The translations under genes and the position numbers were made by a program. 64,000 nucleotides of DNA from Woeseiaceae bacterium (GTDB lineage: Bacteria > Pseudomonadota > Gammaproteobacteria > Steroidobacterales > Woeseiaceae). A model generated the notes under the pieces. The model saw nothing but the letters and a program-made list of their open reading frames with translations, made no database searches and was not told the DNA's origin. This document shows positions 37,364-46,444 of the stretch, piece by piece. Position 1 is the first letter of the stretch; the number at the start of each line of letters is the position of its first letter. The DNA lies in contig JAJFKV010000028.1 in assembly GCA_021773055.1 (NCBI GenBank), positions 62,001-126,000 of the forward strand. Reading direction: 5' to 3'.

Positions 37364-37518
37364 TAGTCGTCCTCGTCGTCTTCCCATTTCTTTAGTTTAC
37401 TCTTGTCGACTTGCTCCCACTGCTTCTCGCTTTGCCGCATGTAGGCAAGGACTTTTGCGATCGTATAGGCAACGACAAGTGCAATAAAGATCAGGAGATA
37501 TTTCAGACCATCAGGCAT
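37363..37518 (-). CDS. 51-residue membrane protein, function unknown
   Basis: Short protein from ATG 37518: one membrane helix ('YLLIFIALVVAYTIAKVLAY') and a charged tail ending 'KKWEDDEDD'. A longer reading from 37632 would place 38 unconvincing residues in front. Its stop overlaps the M20 peptidase start by one base, which supports it as a real gene read with that peptidase. Confidence 0.6.
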   Translation of the reverse strand: MPDGLKYLLIFIALVVAYTIAKVLAYMRQSEKQWEQVDKSKLKKWEDDEDD

Positions 37519-37563
37519 GATAGAAACTCGAGTCAGTACGGTACAACAATACAAATCATTGTA

Positions 37564-38979
37564 ATGACTAATGCGAGCGAACAACAATTTGTCTTGCGCC
37601 GAGCGATCGCTTTTGTGCGCGAGGCGGTCCAAGACAATGAGGAGGACTTCACGTCCGGGCCGATCAGACGTGCGCTTGGCTTGCTGGCGATTCCAATGAT
37701 GCTGGAGATGGCGATGGAGTCAGTCTTCGCTGTTGTTGATATCGCATTCGTATCACGTCTGGGAACCGATGCCGTTGCGGCCGTTGGCATAACAGAGGCT
37801 CTGATTACCGTTCTTTATGGAACGGCGATTGGACTGGGTGTGGGTCTCACTGCGATGGTGTCACGCCGGATCGGCGCAAACGACCCGGCACGTGCCGCCG
37901 AAGTTACCGGGCAGGCGATGTGGATCGGCGCGATATTGTCCATCGTCATAGGCATTGCCGGTGTGGCCTATGCCCGTGACCTGCTGGAGATTATGGGCGC
38001 GACGGAGGCCGTGGTAGATCAGGGCGTCGGTTTCACTGCAGTAATTCTGGGCGGCTCCATCACCATCATTTACCTGTTCTTGCTAAACGCTGCGTTTCGC
38101 GGCGCCGGTGACGCGACCGTTGCACTGCGATCGTTATGGCTCGCCAACGGTATCAACATTGTCCTCGACCCCTGCCTGATATTTGGTCTTGGTCCGTTCC
38201 CCGAGATGGGCGTAACCGGGGCGGCCGTCGCAACAACCATTGGTCGTGGTATCGGTGTGATCTATCAGCTTTGGTATCTGATGAATGGCCGCGGTCGAAT
38301 CGAATTCCATGTTCGGTACCTGCAGCTAAACCTCACGCTCGCTCTGCGCATGATTCGCATATCGCTCGGCGGCATCGGTCAGTTTCTTATCGCGACAGCG
38401 AGCTGGATTGGCGTAATGCGAATTGTCTCGATCTACGGCAGCAGCGCGATCGCCGCATATACCATTGCTCTTCGAATGATGGAGTTCGTATTCCTTCCTG
38501 CATGGGGACTCGGCAACGCGGCGGCGACACTGGTCGGGCAGAACCTTGGCGCTCTGAAACCCGACCGTGCCGAAAAATCTGCCTGGCGTGCAGCGAAGTA
38601 CAACGCGATCTTCATGACATTCACCGGCGTGTTCCTGCTCATATTCGCTGAATTCATTACGGGACTGTTTACGTCCGAGCCCGATGTGCTGCGTTGGGGA
38701 ACGAGTTGTTTACAGATACTGAGTATCGGATTCCCGATGTATGCGGTCGGAATGGTGGTGGTGCAGTCCCTGAACGGCGCCGGTGATACGACCACTCCGG
38801 TAGTGCTAAACCTGATTTGTTTTTGGTTGCTGCAGATTCCACTAGCCTACTGGCTCGCCACCGAAACCCAGCTTGGTCCCAACGGGGCTTTCGTCGCTAT
38901 TGTCGTTGCCGAGTCATTGCTAACCGTGCTAGCAGCGATCATGTTCAGAAAGGGCACATGGAAGCTGCAAACAGTGTAA
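37564..38979 (+). CDS. MATE-family multidrug/cation efflux transporter
   Basis: 471 residues from ATG 37564, about 12 membrane helices in two MatE repeats: 'IPMMLEMAMESVFAVVDIAFVSRLG' opens the first, 'PAWGLGNAAATLVGQNLGA' lies in the second. Likely exports drugs or other organic cations in exchange for sodium or protons. An alternative start at 37411 would overlap the small gene on the other strand and adds no family sequence. No ribosome site stands out before 37564. Confidence 0.9.
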   Translation: MTNASEQQFVLRRAIAFVREAVQDNEEDFTSGPIRRALGLLAIPMMLEMAMESVFAVVDIAFVSRLGTDAVAAVGITEALITVLYGTAIGLGVGLTAMVSRRIGANDPARAAEVTGQAMWIGAILSIVIGIAGVAYARDLLEIMGATEAVVDQGVGFTAVILGGSITIIYLFLLNAAFRGAGDATVALRSLWLANGINIVLDPCLIFGLGPFPEMGVTGAAVATTIGRGIGVIYQLWYLMNGRGRIEFHVRYLQLNLTLALRMIRISLGGIGQFLIATASWIGVMRIVSIYGSSAIAAYTIALRMMEFVFLPAWGLGNAAATLVGQNLGALKPDRAEKSAWRAAKYNAIFMTFTGVFLLIFAEFITGLFTSEPDVLRWGTSCLQILSIGFPMYAVGMVVVQSLNGAGDTTTPVVLNLICFWLLQIPLAYWLATETQLGPNGAFVAIVVAESLLTVLAAIMFRKGTWKLQTV

Positions 38980-39004
38980 ATTCGCGTTTTTCGAGGACCA
39001 ACTG

Positions 39005-39538
39005 ATGACAGACTTATCACGGCTTGCCAACATGGCCGAAATATTGAGCGCGATGATTGTTGTCGGCGGTATCATTTTCGCCGTCATTCAAATGCGACAG
39101 ACGCGCCAGCAACGACGCGAGCTCGCGGCTATTGAGCTATTCCGGTCATTTGGTAGCCCGGCGTTCGCGGATGCCTACCAAAACGTCTTGCACTATCCCG
39201 ACGGACTCAACTCGGAACAACTGAAGCAAAAATATCCGGATTGCGAGCAATGCGCCATGCTGATTTGCACAACGATGGAAAGCGTCGGCGTCATGATGTA
39301 CCAGCGCATCGTGCCGTCGGCGGTGGTCAACAACCTGATTGGCACGAGTACGATAATACTCTGGCGGAAGCTTCACATCTGGGTTGACGACCTGCGCGAC
39401 GAACTCGAGAATCCGTTCGCGTTTGAGTGGTTTCAGTGGCTCGCGATGACACTGGGCGACCTGCAGGACGATGCTGACCTTCCAGCCTATGAGGCTCACA
39501 CAGAATGGGTACCGAGCAATCTAAGTAGTGAGATATAG
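39005..39538 (+). CDS. DUF4760-like membrane-anchored protein
   Basis: 177 residues. One N-terminal membrane helix (about 10-30, 'ILSAMIVVGGIIFAVIQM') then a helical cytoplasmic domain beginning 'RQTRQQRRELAAIELFRSF', as in proteins annotated DUF4760. Function unknown. It lies between the MATE gene (25 bases) and an ABC ATPase (8 bases) in the same direction. Confidence 0.65.
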   Translation: MTDLSRLANMAEILSAMIVVGGIIFAVIQMRQTRQQRRELAAIELFRSFGSPAFADAYQNVLHYPDGLNSEQLKQKYPDCEQCAMLICTTMESVGVMMYQRIVPSAVVNNLIGTSTIILWRKLHIWVDDLRDELENPFAFEWFQWLAMTLGDLQDDADLPAYEAHTEWVPSNLSSEI

Positions 39539-39546
39539 GGCAGGCG

Positions 39547-40347
39547 ATGCCTGACCCCAAACTCATTGAGATTCACGACGCGACGATATGGCGTGGCTCG
39601 ACCTGCGTGTTTGAGAATCTGAGCCTCGACATAGAACAACACGAACGTGTCGCGATTCTTGGGCCGAATGGCTCCGGAAAGACAACGCTGCTAAAGACGA
39701 TCAATCGTGAGTTGTACCCGGCGGCGAAAGCCGGCTCCTACATTCGCATACTCGGCCAGCAGCGCTGGAACGTCTGGGAGTTGCGCAAGCAGATTGGTGT
39801 GGTTTCTAACGATTTGCATCAACGCTATACGCCGACAACGACGACCATTGAAGTGGTCGTTTCCGGGTTTTACTCCAGTATCGGTGTGCATGGCACACTC
39901 GCTGACCGCGTCACTCCGGACCAGGTAAGTACTGCGATGACCACGCTGGCCGAACTAGGCATCGAGTTGCTGCGTAATACACCGTTAAATCGTATGTCGT
40001 CCGGGCAGCAGCGTCGCTGTTTGCTGGCCCGCGCATTGGTACATGATCCTGTCACGCTCATACTCGATGAGCCGACTTCGGGACTGGATTTCTCCGCCAG
40101 TTTCGATTATCTCGAGCGAATTCGTGTCCTTGCACGCGAGGGTCGTAATATCGTCATTGTCACGCACCATCTGAACGAAATACCGCCGGAAGTTGACCGG
40201 GTAATTCTGCTGCAAGAAGGAAAAATAGCTGCAGACGGAACGAAAAACGATGTCCTGACTGACGAAATACTCAGTTCTGTCTATGAGACGCCTATTCGCG
40301 TGGCCGAAGTTGACGGCTACTATCTGGCCTATCCCGGCGAGACCTGA
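39547..40347 (+). CDS. Stand-alone ABC transporter ATPase (ModF-like)
   Basis: 266 residues, one ABC domain: Walker A 'GPNGSGKTTLL', signature 'MSSGQQRRCLLARAL', Walker B 'LILDEPTSGLD', and H-loop 'VTHHLNEIP'. The layout resembles one ModF half or iron-complex-type ATPases. No permease or binding protein is adjacent, so the partner is unknown or it acts alone. Confidence 0.87.
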   Translation: MPDPKLIEIHDATIWRGSTCVFENLSLDIEQHERVAILGPNGSGKTTLLKTINRELYPAAKAGSYIRILGQQRWNVWELRKQIGVVSNDLHQRYTPTTTTIEVVVSGFYSSIGVHGTLADRVTPDQVSTAMTTLAELGIELLRNTPLNRMSSGQQRRCLLARALVHDPVTLILDEPTSGLDFSASFDYLERIRVLAREGRNIVIVTHHLNEIPPEVDRVILLQEGKIAADGTKNDVLTDEILSSVYETPIRVAEVDGYYLAYPGET

Positions 40348-40410
40348 CATTAATCAAAAACGTGACCTGATACGATACATGAGACAGGTACTCGGCATAT
40401 TCTCTGACTG

Positions 40411-41118
40411 ATGTTGAAAACAGCCCGAATCATTCTTAGTGCAGCACCACTGATCGCATTGCCAGCTTTGGCCGCTGAAGGCGAGTTTCAGACCGGCATA
40501 ACCGGTATTGGGCCCGCCAAATTCCTCTTCACGCTGGCGATAGCGCTGTTTCTCACGCTCATATTCCGCTCCACTGCTAATCATCTGGCTCGATTCCTTA
40601 CCGCAAGGATCGGCCAGTGGCGTATCCGTACAGCACTCGCAAAACGTAGCCCGGATGTATTACATGACTTCATTCTTCCCGGTGCCTACGGTGGTCTGGC
40701 CAAGCTGGACCACGCGATTCTCACCGCTGGTGGGATACTCTGCATTCAAACCAAACACTACAATGGCGTCGTATTCGGTGGCGAAGACGAGGCGCAGTGG
40801 ACTAACGTGGACGGCGTCACGCGTCGACGATTTCTAAACCCGTTAATTCAAAATGAAGGTCGTGCACGTGCTCTGCGAAAAGTCGTGCCTGACGTACCTG
40901 TCGCGAACGTCGTGATTTTTTCGGGTTCCGTCGAATTCACGACACCACCGCCGAAGAACGTAATCCACATAGATCAACTTGAAAGCTACATCGCCAAGTT
41001 CGTGTTCGGGCCCAGCAAGATCGAAGACTGGCACGCCGTTTGGCTGACCGTTAATGCTGCGGCCATGGTCGATGCCGACACACGCAAGGATTTTCAGGCA
41101 CAGCTCGGATTCAGCTAA
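40411..41118 (+). CDS. NERD-domain (nuclease-related) membrane-anchored protein
   Basis: 235 residues: a signal-like first segment (to 'ALAAEG'), a membrane helix (about 35-55), then a NERD domain with 'LHDFILPGAYGGLAKLDHAI' and 'GGILCIQTKHYNGVVFG', where D and the Q-x-K stand for the nuclease-like D...E-x-K. The usual acidic residue is Gln here, so catalysis is doubtful. Function unknown. Confidence 0.78.
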   Translation: MLKTARIILSAAPLIALPALAAEGEFQTGITGIGPAKFLFTLAIALFLTLIFRSTANHLARFLTARIGQWRIRTALAKRSPDVLHDFILPGAYGGLAKLDHAILTAGGILCIQTKHYNGVVFGGEDEAQWTNVDGVTRRRFLNPLIQNEGRARALRKVVPDVPVANVVIFSGSVEFTTPPPKNVIHIDQLESYIAKFVFGPSKIEDWHAVWLTVNAAAMVDADTRKDFQAQLGFS

Positions 41119-41188
41119 CAACCTCTCTGCGCGGCGCTGCCGCCGATGATCTATACTCAGCCGCAATAACAAGGTTGAGGCATAGCGA

Positions 41189-42406
41189 ATGGAAAACCCC
41201 CAGGTTCTGATTTCTTCACCGATTGGCGTATTGGCCGTTCTCTGTGTCGTCGCAGCTTTTTTCTTTTTGCTGGCACAAGTCAGCGAGGCCAAATTTTTCA
41301 ATTATGTGCCGCCCTTGCTGTTTATCTACGCGACGCCGGTCTTCCTTAGCAACCTGACTATCGAGGGACACGTTGTCCTTCCGAATGAGTCCATTATTTA
41401 TGGCGGCCTTAGCAAGTTCGTCTTGCCGGTCTTCATCGTCTTAATGTTGATAAAGGTTAACGTGCCAGCCGTCGTGAAGGTCATGGGCAAAGGTGTGCTA
41501 GTCATGCTCATGGGTACACTTGGCGTAATGGTGGGTGGCGTCGTTGCGTACGTCTTGGTGCACGGCTGGCTGCCCGACGACTCCTGGAAGGGCTTCGGCA
41601 CCCTCGCCGGAAGCTGGATCGGTGGCACGGCAAATATGCTGGCGACTAAAGAAATGCTTGGTGCTTCAGAAGCACAACTTGGGCTTGCCGTCGTTGCCGA
41701 CAACATCATCTATATTGTCTGGCTGCCACTGCTGTTGATGTCCCGCGACTTCGCCGATAAATTCAACAAGTGGGCGCGGGTACCAGAGGACCGCCTTAAA
41801 GCGATGGATGCTGCCGCCGAAATGCATGTTGAAGAGGATCATGCACCAAGCATGCAGCAGTATCTGTATCTTGCAGCCGTGGTCTTCGGCGTCGCCGCGA
41901 TTGGTCATGGCCTTGCACCTGTGATCGCAGGATGGATAGCGGAATCGGCCCCGGGAATATCAGGTATTTTCTCTGAGACGACAACGCGTATTCTGCTCGT
42001 CACAACAATTGCTCTGCTACTTTCGACGACCCCTGTTTCCCGGTTACCCAATTCAACGGCGATTGGTACCGCTATGGTGTATATATTCGTCGCCGGGATG
42101 GGCGCAAGAGCCGCGGTTTCCGGCCTTGCTGATGCGCCGGCTTTCGTACTCGGTGCCTTTATCTGGATATTCATCCATGGCCTGTTCATGCTCGCCGGTG
42201 CCTGGATATTCCGGGTGGACGTGCACAGCGTCGCAATCGCATCGGCCGCAAATATTGGCGCCGCTGCGTCGGCACCCATTGTTGCAGCACATCACCGACC
42301 AAGCCTGGTGCCTGCCTCCATATTGCTGGCCCTGCTGGGGTACGCTCTTGGAAATTATCTGGCGCCGTTGACCGGTCACCTGGCGAGAATAGCTGTAGGT
42401 CAGTAG
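41189..42406 (+). CDS. DUF819-family membrane protein (YjcL-like)
   Basis: 405 residues, about ten to eleven membrane helices. The 'GTLAGSWIGGTANMLATKEML' stretch is the hallmark of DUF819, repeated in part near the C terminus as 'SAANIGAAASAPIVAAHHRPS'. The family is related to ion or organic-acid transporters, but no substrate is established. Starts at ATG 41189 and is followed after three bases by the MBL-fold gene. Confidence 0.85.
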   Translation: MENPQVLISSPIGVLAVLCVVAAFFFLLAQVSEAKFFNYVPPLLFIYATPVFLSNLTIEGHVVLPNESIIYGGLSKFVLPVFIVLMLIKVNVPAVVKVMGKGVLVMLMGTLGVMVGGVVAYVLVHGWLPDDSWKGFGTLAGSWIGGTANMLATKEMLGASEAQLGLAVVADNIIYIVWLPLLLMSRDFADKFNKWARVPEDRLKAMDAAAEMHVEEDHAPSMQQYLYLAAVVFGVAAIGHGLAPVIAGWIAESAPGISGIFSETTTRILLVTTIALLLSTTPVSRLPNSTAIGTAMVYIFVAGMGARAAVSGLADAPAFVLGAFIWIFIHGLFMLAGAWIFRVDVHSVAIASAANIGAAASAPIVAAHHRPSLVPASILLALLGYALGNYLAPLTGHLARIAVGQ

Positions 42407-42409
42407 GCG

Positions 42410-43438
42410 ATGTGGCTTACGTATGCCAAGCGTACTGCTCTGATTGTCACCGTCGTCCTGACGTTGTTAAGCATTGCTATCATTTTCCTGTGGTGGGACC
42501 GCCCGAGCCTCGATTCAATTGACTGGCCGACACCGGCGGTCGCGTCTGCTGCCAACTCGGATGCCGTGACGGTTACGTGGCTCGGCGTTACGACATTGCT
42601 GTTTGACGATGGTGAAACGCAAATCCTTATCGATGGTTTTTTCTCGCGTCCATCCCTCGCTGAAATTGTTTTTCGTCGCCCTGTCGATAACGATGTAGCT
42701 CGTATTAACTATGCAATGAACGAGTATCGAATGCGCCGCCTCGCTGCAATAATCCCTGTGCACAGTCACTTTGACCATGCGATGGACGTTGGCGAAATTG
42801 CGAATCGATCTAGCGCATCAATACTGGGTTCCGAGTCGGCGGCTCAGGTCGCGCGTGGGGCCGGCGTACCAGAAGATCAGATTACTGTTGTTGAGACAAC
42901 CACTAGCTTCGAGTTCGGTAATTTTCGCGTAACGCTGCTGCCGACAGGACACGCGCCTGTTGGGTGGAGAGGGTCTGTGCCACTCGATGGTGTCATCGAA
43001 AATGCATTGACGATGCCGCAACCAATTTCTGCCTGGCGTATGGGTGGCGGTTTCACCGTCATCATCGAACACCCGCAGGGCACTGCGCTGGTACAAGGTA
43101 GTGCCGCCTACAAGAAATACGAACTACAGAAAATCGCCGCGGATGTCGTCTTTCTGGGCGTCGCTCAACTCAATTCACTTGGCAGAAATTACGCCGAACT
43201 GTATTGGCAACACACCGTCACTGCAAGTGGCAGCCACAGCGTCTATCCCATTCACTTCGATGACTTTACGAGACCATTTGGCGAAGTAGTATTACCGCCG
43301 AAAGTGATCGATAACTTTGCGACAACAGCGAAATGGCTGACAGAGTTCCAGCAACGTTGGGACAGCGATGCGTCATTGTTCATGCCGGAGTTTGGTAAGC
43401 CGATTGCGATCTTTTCTCAGCCCGCTTCTGAGTTCTGA
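42410..43438 (+). CDS. Membrane-anchored MBL-fold metallohydrolase
   Basis: 342 residues. N-terminal membrane helix (about 9-29), then a metallo-beta-lactamase fold with 'IPVHSHFDHAMD' (H-x-H-x-D-H) and 'LLPTGHAP'. The shape resembles NAPE-PLD/UlaG-type enzymes. Its substrate is unknown. Three bases after the DUF819 gene; 22 bases of 3' overlap with the convergent GIY-YIG gene. Confidence 0.85.
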   Translation: MWLTYAKRTALIVTVVLTLLSIAIIFLWWDRPSLDSIDWPTPAVASAANSDAVTVTWLGVTTLLFDDGETQILIDGFFSRPSLAEIVFRRPVDNDVARINYAMNEYRMRRLAAIIPVHSHFDHAMDVGEIANRSSASILGSESAAQVARGAGVPEDQITVVETTTSFEFGNFRVTLLPTGHAPVGWRGSVPLDGVIENALTMPQPISAWRMGGGFTVIIEHPQGTALVQGSAAYKKYELQKIAADVVFLGVAQLNSLGRNYAELYWQHTVTASGSHSVYPIHFDDFTRPFGEVVLPPKVIDNFATTAKWLTEFQQRWDSDASLFMPEFGKPIAIFSQPASEF

Positions 43439-43719
43439 TCTACCATTAAACTCTGTAGCTCCATACGCCCACCAATAAGAGCTTCCTTATCGCCGCGATT
43501 GAGTTGTTTGATTCGGTATTCAAGCTGCAATGCGCTGGATCTGTCACCAGCTTCTGCTGAATAAACGAGCTGCAATGGCCCGCGGCCTTTTAGATATTTG
43601 GCGCCGCGAGGACTGCTCTCATGTTCGACGATTCGTCGGGCTACATCTGCCGCAATTCCGGTGTAGTAGGTGTCGTCAGCACAGCGCACGATGTAGACGC
43701 TGTATTCAGTCTCTGCCAT
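43417..43719 (-). CDS. GIY-YIG nuclease-family protein (YhbQ/UPF0213)
   Basis: 100 residues, a single GIY-YIG domain: 'YSVYIVRCADDTYYTGIA' (YIV...YTG standing for GIY-YIG), Arg in 'ARRIVEHESSPRGAKYLKGR', and Glu in 'LQLEYRIKQL'. Same size and layout as E. coli YhbQ. Possible role in DNA repair; not established. Confidence 0.88.
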   Translation of the reverse strand: MAETEYSVYIVRCADDTYYTGIAADVARRIVEHESSPRGAKYLKGRGPLQLVYSAEAGDRSSALQLEYRIKQLNRGDKEALIGGRMELQSLMVDQNSEAG

Positions 43720-43816
43720 TACTTATCGCTGCTTCCAACTCGCTCGGTTGGCGGTGATATTCATCCCGCAGACTTGACGAGCGAATGGGGCATACTTCGA
43801 AGATGCAGCACATCAA

Positions 43817-44188
43817 TCAGGCGTTGCCACCCACCAGAGTATCGCCGAACACGCGAAATGCGCCAGCCTCAATACTGTCGAGATTCTCAGTCGTGTCAGC
43901 CCATGTCAGTACGATATCGGAGGTGCCGTCCAGTTCTTCAGCTGGCTCGTGCAACCTTAAGGTCAACACGTTGCCTGTTAGGGCCGCCTCACGAATCAGA
44001 TTGTGTCCACCGAATTGCTGTTCGTTGATTTCGATGTAAATCGACTCGTCGAATTCCTCGTCAACGGTCCGCATTAGCAAAAGGTAATCGGATATGTCGC
44101 CCTCATCCGTCGTCTTCGCAAAAAATAACATGGTTGTGTTATCGCGAACATCGAATGCAACGGTGTCGTATTGTCGGCTAGCTTCCAT
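43817..44188 (-). CDS. Small soluble protein, possible Imm10-like immunity fold
   Basis: 123 residues from ATG 44188, which has GAGGGAG a few bases upstream and overlaps the acyltransferase gene by 11 bases. The pattern 'DYLLLMRTVDEEFDESIYIEI' then 'QQFGGHNLIREAALTGNVLTL' resembles Imm10-type immunity proteins by eye (YLxLxR, YxE, GG...L..n.L). No toxin gene is nearby, so this may only share the fold. Confidence 0.6.
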   Translation of the reverse strand: MEASRQYDTVAFDVRDNTTMLFFAKTTDEGDISDYLLLMRTVDEEFDESIYIEINEQQFGGHNLIREAALTGNVLTLRLHEPAEELDGTSDIVLTWADTTENLDSIEAGAFRVFGDTLVGGNA

Positions 44189-45077
44189 GAGACTCCCTCG
44201 TTTTATCGAGTATCTCATCTTTTTCAGTCCAGATTTGGCCTAACCACGCGTGCACCCGTTTTCTAAATTCGCGATCTGCTTCATAGTTACCCTCGACCAG
44301 CCAGTTTTCGAGTTTTCGCTCGCGAACGCTGACGACAACATCAACGTGGCTACCACAACACATATCCCAAAAGCTCGTCGCACCGTCCTGATAAACCATT
44401 GTGACGTCCGCAATACCCTCGAACAGGTCACCCATTGACGAAAGCGCGATCGCAAGACCGCCGGCACGTGGTTGCAGGAGATGTTTGTATGGAGACTTGC
44501 GGGCCACACGCTTGTCCTCCGAAAATCGCGTTCCCTCGATGAAATTAATAACCGAGGTCGGCGTATCGCAAAACTTTTCACACGCCCTTTTCGTCGTTTC
44601 GAGATCCTTACCTTTCATGTGCGGATTCTTCGCGAGGTAAGAGGGCGAATATCGCTTCATGAATGGCATGTCCATTGCCCACCAGGCGATGCCCAGTAAC
44701 GGAAACCAAATGAGCTGCTGTTTGATGAAGAATTTAAGGAACGGAATGCGGCGATTAAACACTGCCTGCAGAACTACAATATCGACCCAGGTCTGATGAT
44801 TGGAAATAACGAGATACCATCCATCGAGCCGCAGGTTGTCCAGACCACTGCTCTGCAAACTGACTGAACCGGCGACCCTCATCATCAGCCAATTCGTACT
44901 GATCCAGTTCTCGCCCATCATCATGAGGACACGTGTGATGGAGCGCCGCAGAGCCGGGACAGGCAACAACAACTTTACAACGGCCAACAGCACTATTGGT
45001 ATAAACCAGATTATCGTGTTGATCGTGAAGCCGCCGAAGAAGACCACGCCACGAAGATTGCGGAAAAATGCTTTCAC
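44178..45077 (-). CDS. PlsC-like acyltransferase (YihG family)
   Basis: 299 residues, with an N-terminal membrane segment (about 12-40). Acyltransferase motifs: 'ISNHQTWVDIVVL' (NHX4D), 'PFMKRYSPSYL', and 'FIEGTRFSEDKR' (EGTR). This is the YihG branch of 1-acylglycerol-3-phosphate acyltransferases, thought to act on lysophosphatidic acid. The start is GTG 45077. The 113 bases upstream, shared with the divergent ceramidase-like gene, hold no feature I recognise. Confidence 0.88.
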   Translation of the reverse strand: MKAFFRNLRGVVFFGGFTINTIIWFIPIVLLAVVKLLLPVPALRRSITRVLMMMGENWISTNWLMMRVAGSVSLQSSGLDNLRLDGWYLVISNHQTWVDIVVLQAVFNRRIPFLKFFIKQQLIWFPLLGIAWWAMDMPFMKRYSPSYLAKNPHMKGKDLETTKRACEKFCDTPTSVINFIEGTRFSEDKRVARKSPYKHLLQPRAGGLAIALSSMGDLFEGIADVTMVYQDGATSFWDMCCGSHVDVVVSVRERKLENWLVEGNYEADREFRKRVHAWLGQIWTEKDEILDKTRESHGS

Positions 45078-45190
45078 TGTATTCCAGAGTACCGGTTAGG
45101 AGCTGTATTTTAGCCTGAATCGCGATACGGTGACCGCATGGCTGATGCGACAACATTAGGAAACAGCACGCTGGTCCGCGGTGGTGAAGC

Positions 45191-45946
45191 ATGACGTGGC
45201 AATCCGCCCTGCTAGCGGCTGTAAGTCTCGGTGCAATAGTTGTGGCCGTAATTGCGGACCCCGTTGCGCAAGACCCGCTCTATCACCTGTTTGCGGATGA
45301 GCGAAAGATGGCCAGTGTGCCGAACTTTATGAATGTGATGTCAAATCTGCCGTTTCTGGTTGTCGGTATATGGGGCTGGCGAATTATCGCAAGCAGCGAA
45401 GAAACCGTAATGCCGACGACCAAGCTCGCCTGGAATGTCTTTTTCTTCGGCATCGCACTGACCGCTTTCGGGTCGGGCTATTTTCACCTCGAACCCAACA
45501 ACAGCACCCTGGTATGGGACAGGCTGCCGATGACGATTGGTTTCATGAGCCTGATCTCTATCGTCATTTCAGAGTACTTCTCGCCGCATCTCGGCAGAAA
45601 ATTGCTGCTGCCGCTACTCTTGGTTGGTGCAGGTTCAGTAGCATACTGGGCTCACACTGAGTCTCTGGGTGTCGGCGATCTTCGACCATACGCCATCGTC
45701 CAATTTCTGCCGATGCTATTAATTCCAATGATCATCGTTCTCTATAAAACACGGAGTAACCTCGGTCGTTATGTGTGGTGGATGATCGGCTTTTACGTTG
45801 CGGCGAAGGTCGCTGAGCAACTGGATGACAACCTGTACGCGGTTGGCCAGGCTGTGAGCGGACACACACTGAAGCACCTGCTCGCATCATTGGCGCCCGC
45901 AAGCTTGCTGTACGGTCTGCTGCAACGGCGTGGCCGTGTCCAATAG
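45191..45946 (+). CDS. Ceramidase-family (CREST) membrane hydrolase
   Basis: 251 residues, about seven membrane helices. The family pattern is visible: 'ASVPNFMNVMSNLPFLVVG', 'FGSGYFHLEPNNSTLVWDRLPMT' (with the conserved His and Asp), and 'HTLKHLLASL' near the end (His). These are the zinc-binding positions of alkaline ceramidase-type CREST hydrolases. Whether the substrate is a ceramide in this organism is open. Confidence 0.82.
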   Translation: MTWQSALLAAVSLGAIVVAVIADPVAQDPLYHLFADERKMASVPNFMNVMSNLPFLVVGIWGWRIIASSEETVMPTTKLAWNVFFFGIALTAFGSGYFHLEPNNSTLVWDRLPMTIGFMSLISIVISEYFSPHLGRKLLLPLLLVGAGSVAYWAHTESLGVGDLRPYAIVQFLPMLLIPMIIVLYKTRSNLGRYVWWMIGFYVAAKVAEQLDDNLYAVGQAVSGHTLKHLLASLAPASLLYGLLQRRGRVQ

Positions 45947-46367
45947 CACTTACGGCGGCAGCTGCCATTGCGGCTCCATCGGGTTTTCTTATCAATGCTC
46001 GATAATTCCGGGCGAATGGTCTGTTCGCGGCTGCCAGTGTCGATTTTGTCGCTCACACGACGCCCTCAGTACTTCCGATCCCGGCTCGAGCATTGAATTC
46101 TTCTCATCTGATCCGTCACAGCTCCGTCGCTACCGTTTCGGTCTCAAGACGGCGGACTTTCTGCTCTGCCGTAATTGCGGTGTCTATATTGGTGCCGTTA
46201 TCGAAACGGACAAGGGCAAATTCGGCATCATCAACACGCACGCCCTCGTACCGCAACCGAGTGAACTGGCGGGCCCGGCGCCCATCAGCTACGACGGCGA
46301 AGTCACAGGCGGTAGGATTTCCCGGCGCGAAGAGCGCTGGTCGCCTGTTAGTGGTGTTCCCTGGTAG
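45930..46367 (+). CDS. GFA-family zinc protein
   Basis: 145 residues (143 if GTG 45936 is used) with the glutathione-dependent formaldehyde-activating fold: 'GSCHCGSIGF', 'CQCRFCRSHDAL', and 'LLCRNCGVYI', providing the cysteines for two zinc ions. Most members have no proven enzyme activity. Starts with GTG inside the last codons of the ceramidase-like gene, so translation is likely coupled. Confidence 0.83.
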   Translation: MAVSNSTYGGSCHCGSIGFSYQCSIIPGEWSVRGCQCRFCRSHDALSTSDPGSSIEFFSSDPSQLRRYRFGLKTADFLLCRNCGVYIGAVIETDKGKFGIINTHALVPQPSELAGPAPISYDGEVTGGRISRREERWSPVSGVPW

Positions 46368-46444
46368 AAACCTGCACGACACAGCGTTACCATGCGCGCG
46401 CCGGTTATATCCGGCTATAAATCAACGACTGAGGAACGTGGAAA

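Noticed and set aside
46393..46415. GCCGG/CCGGC hairpin before folD
   Set aside because: Only five base pairs, no T run, and no other sign of regulation; not enough to call.
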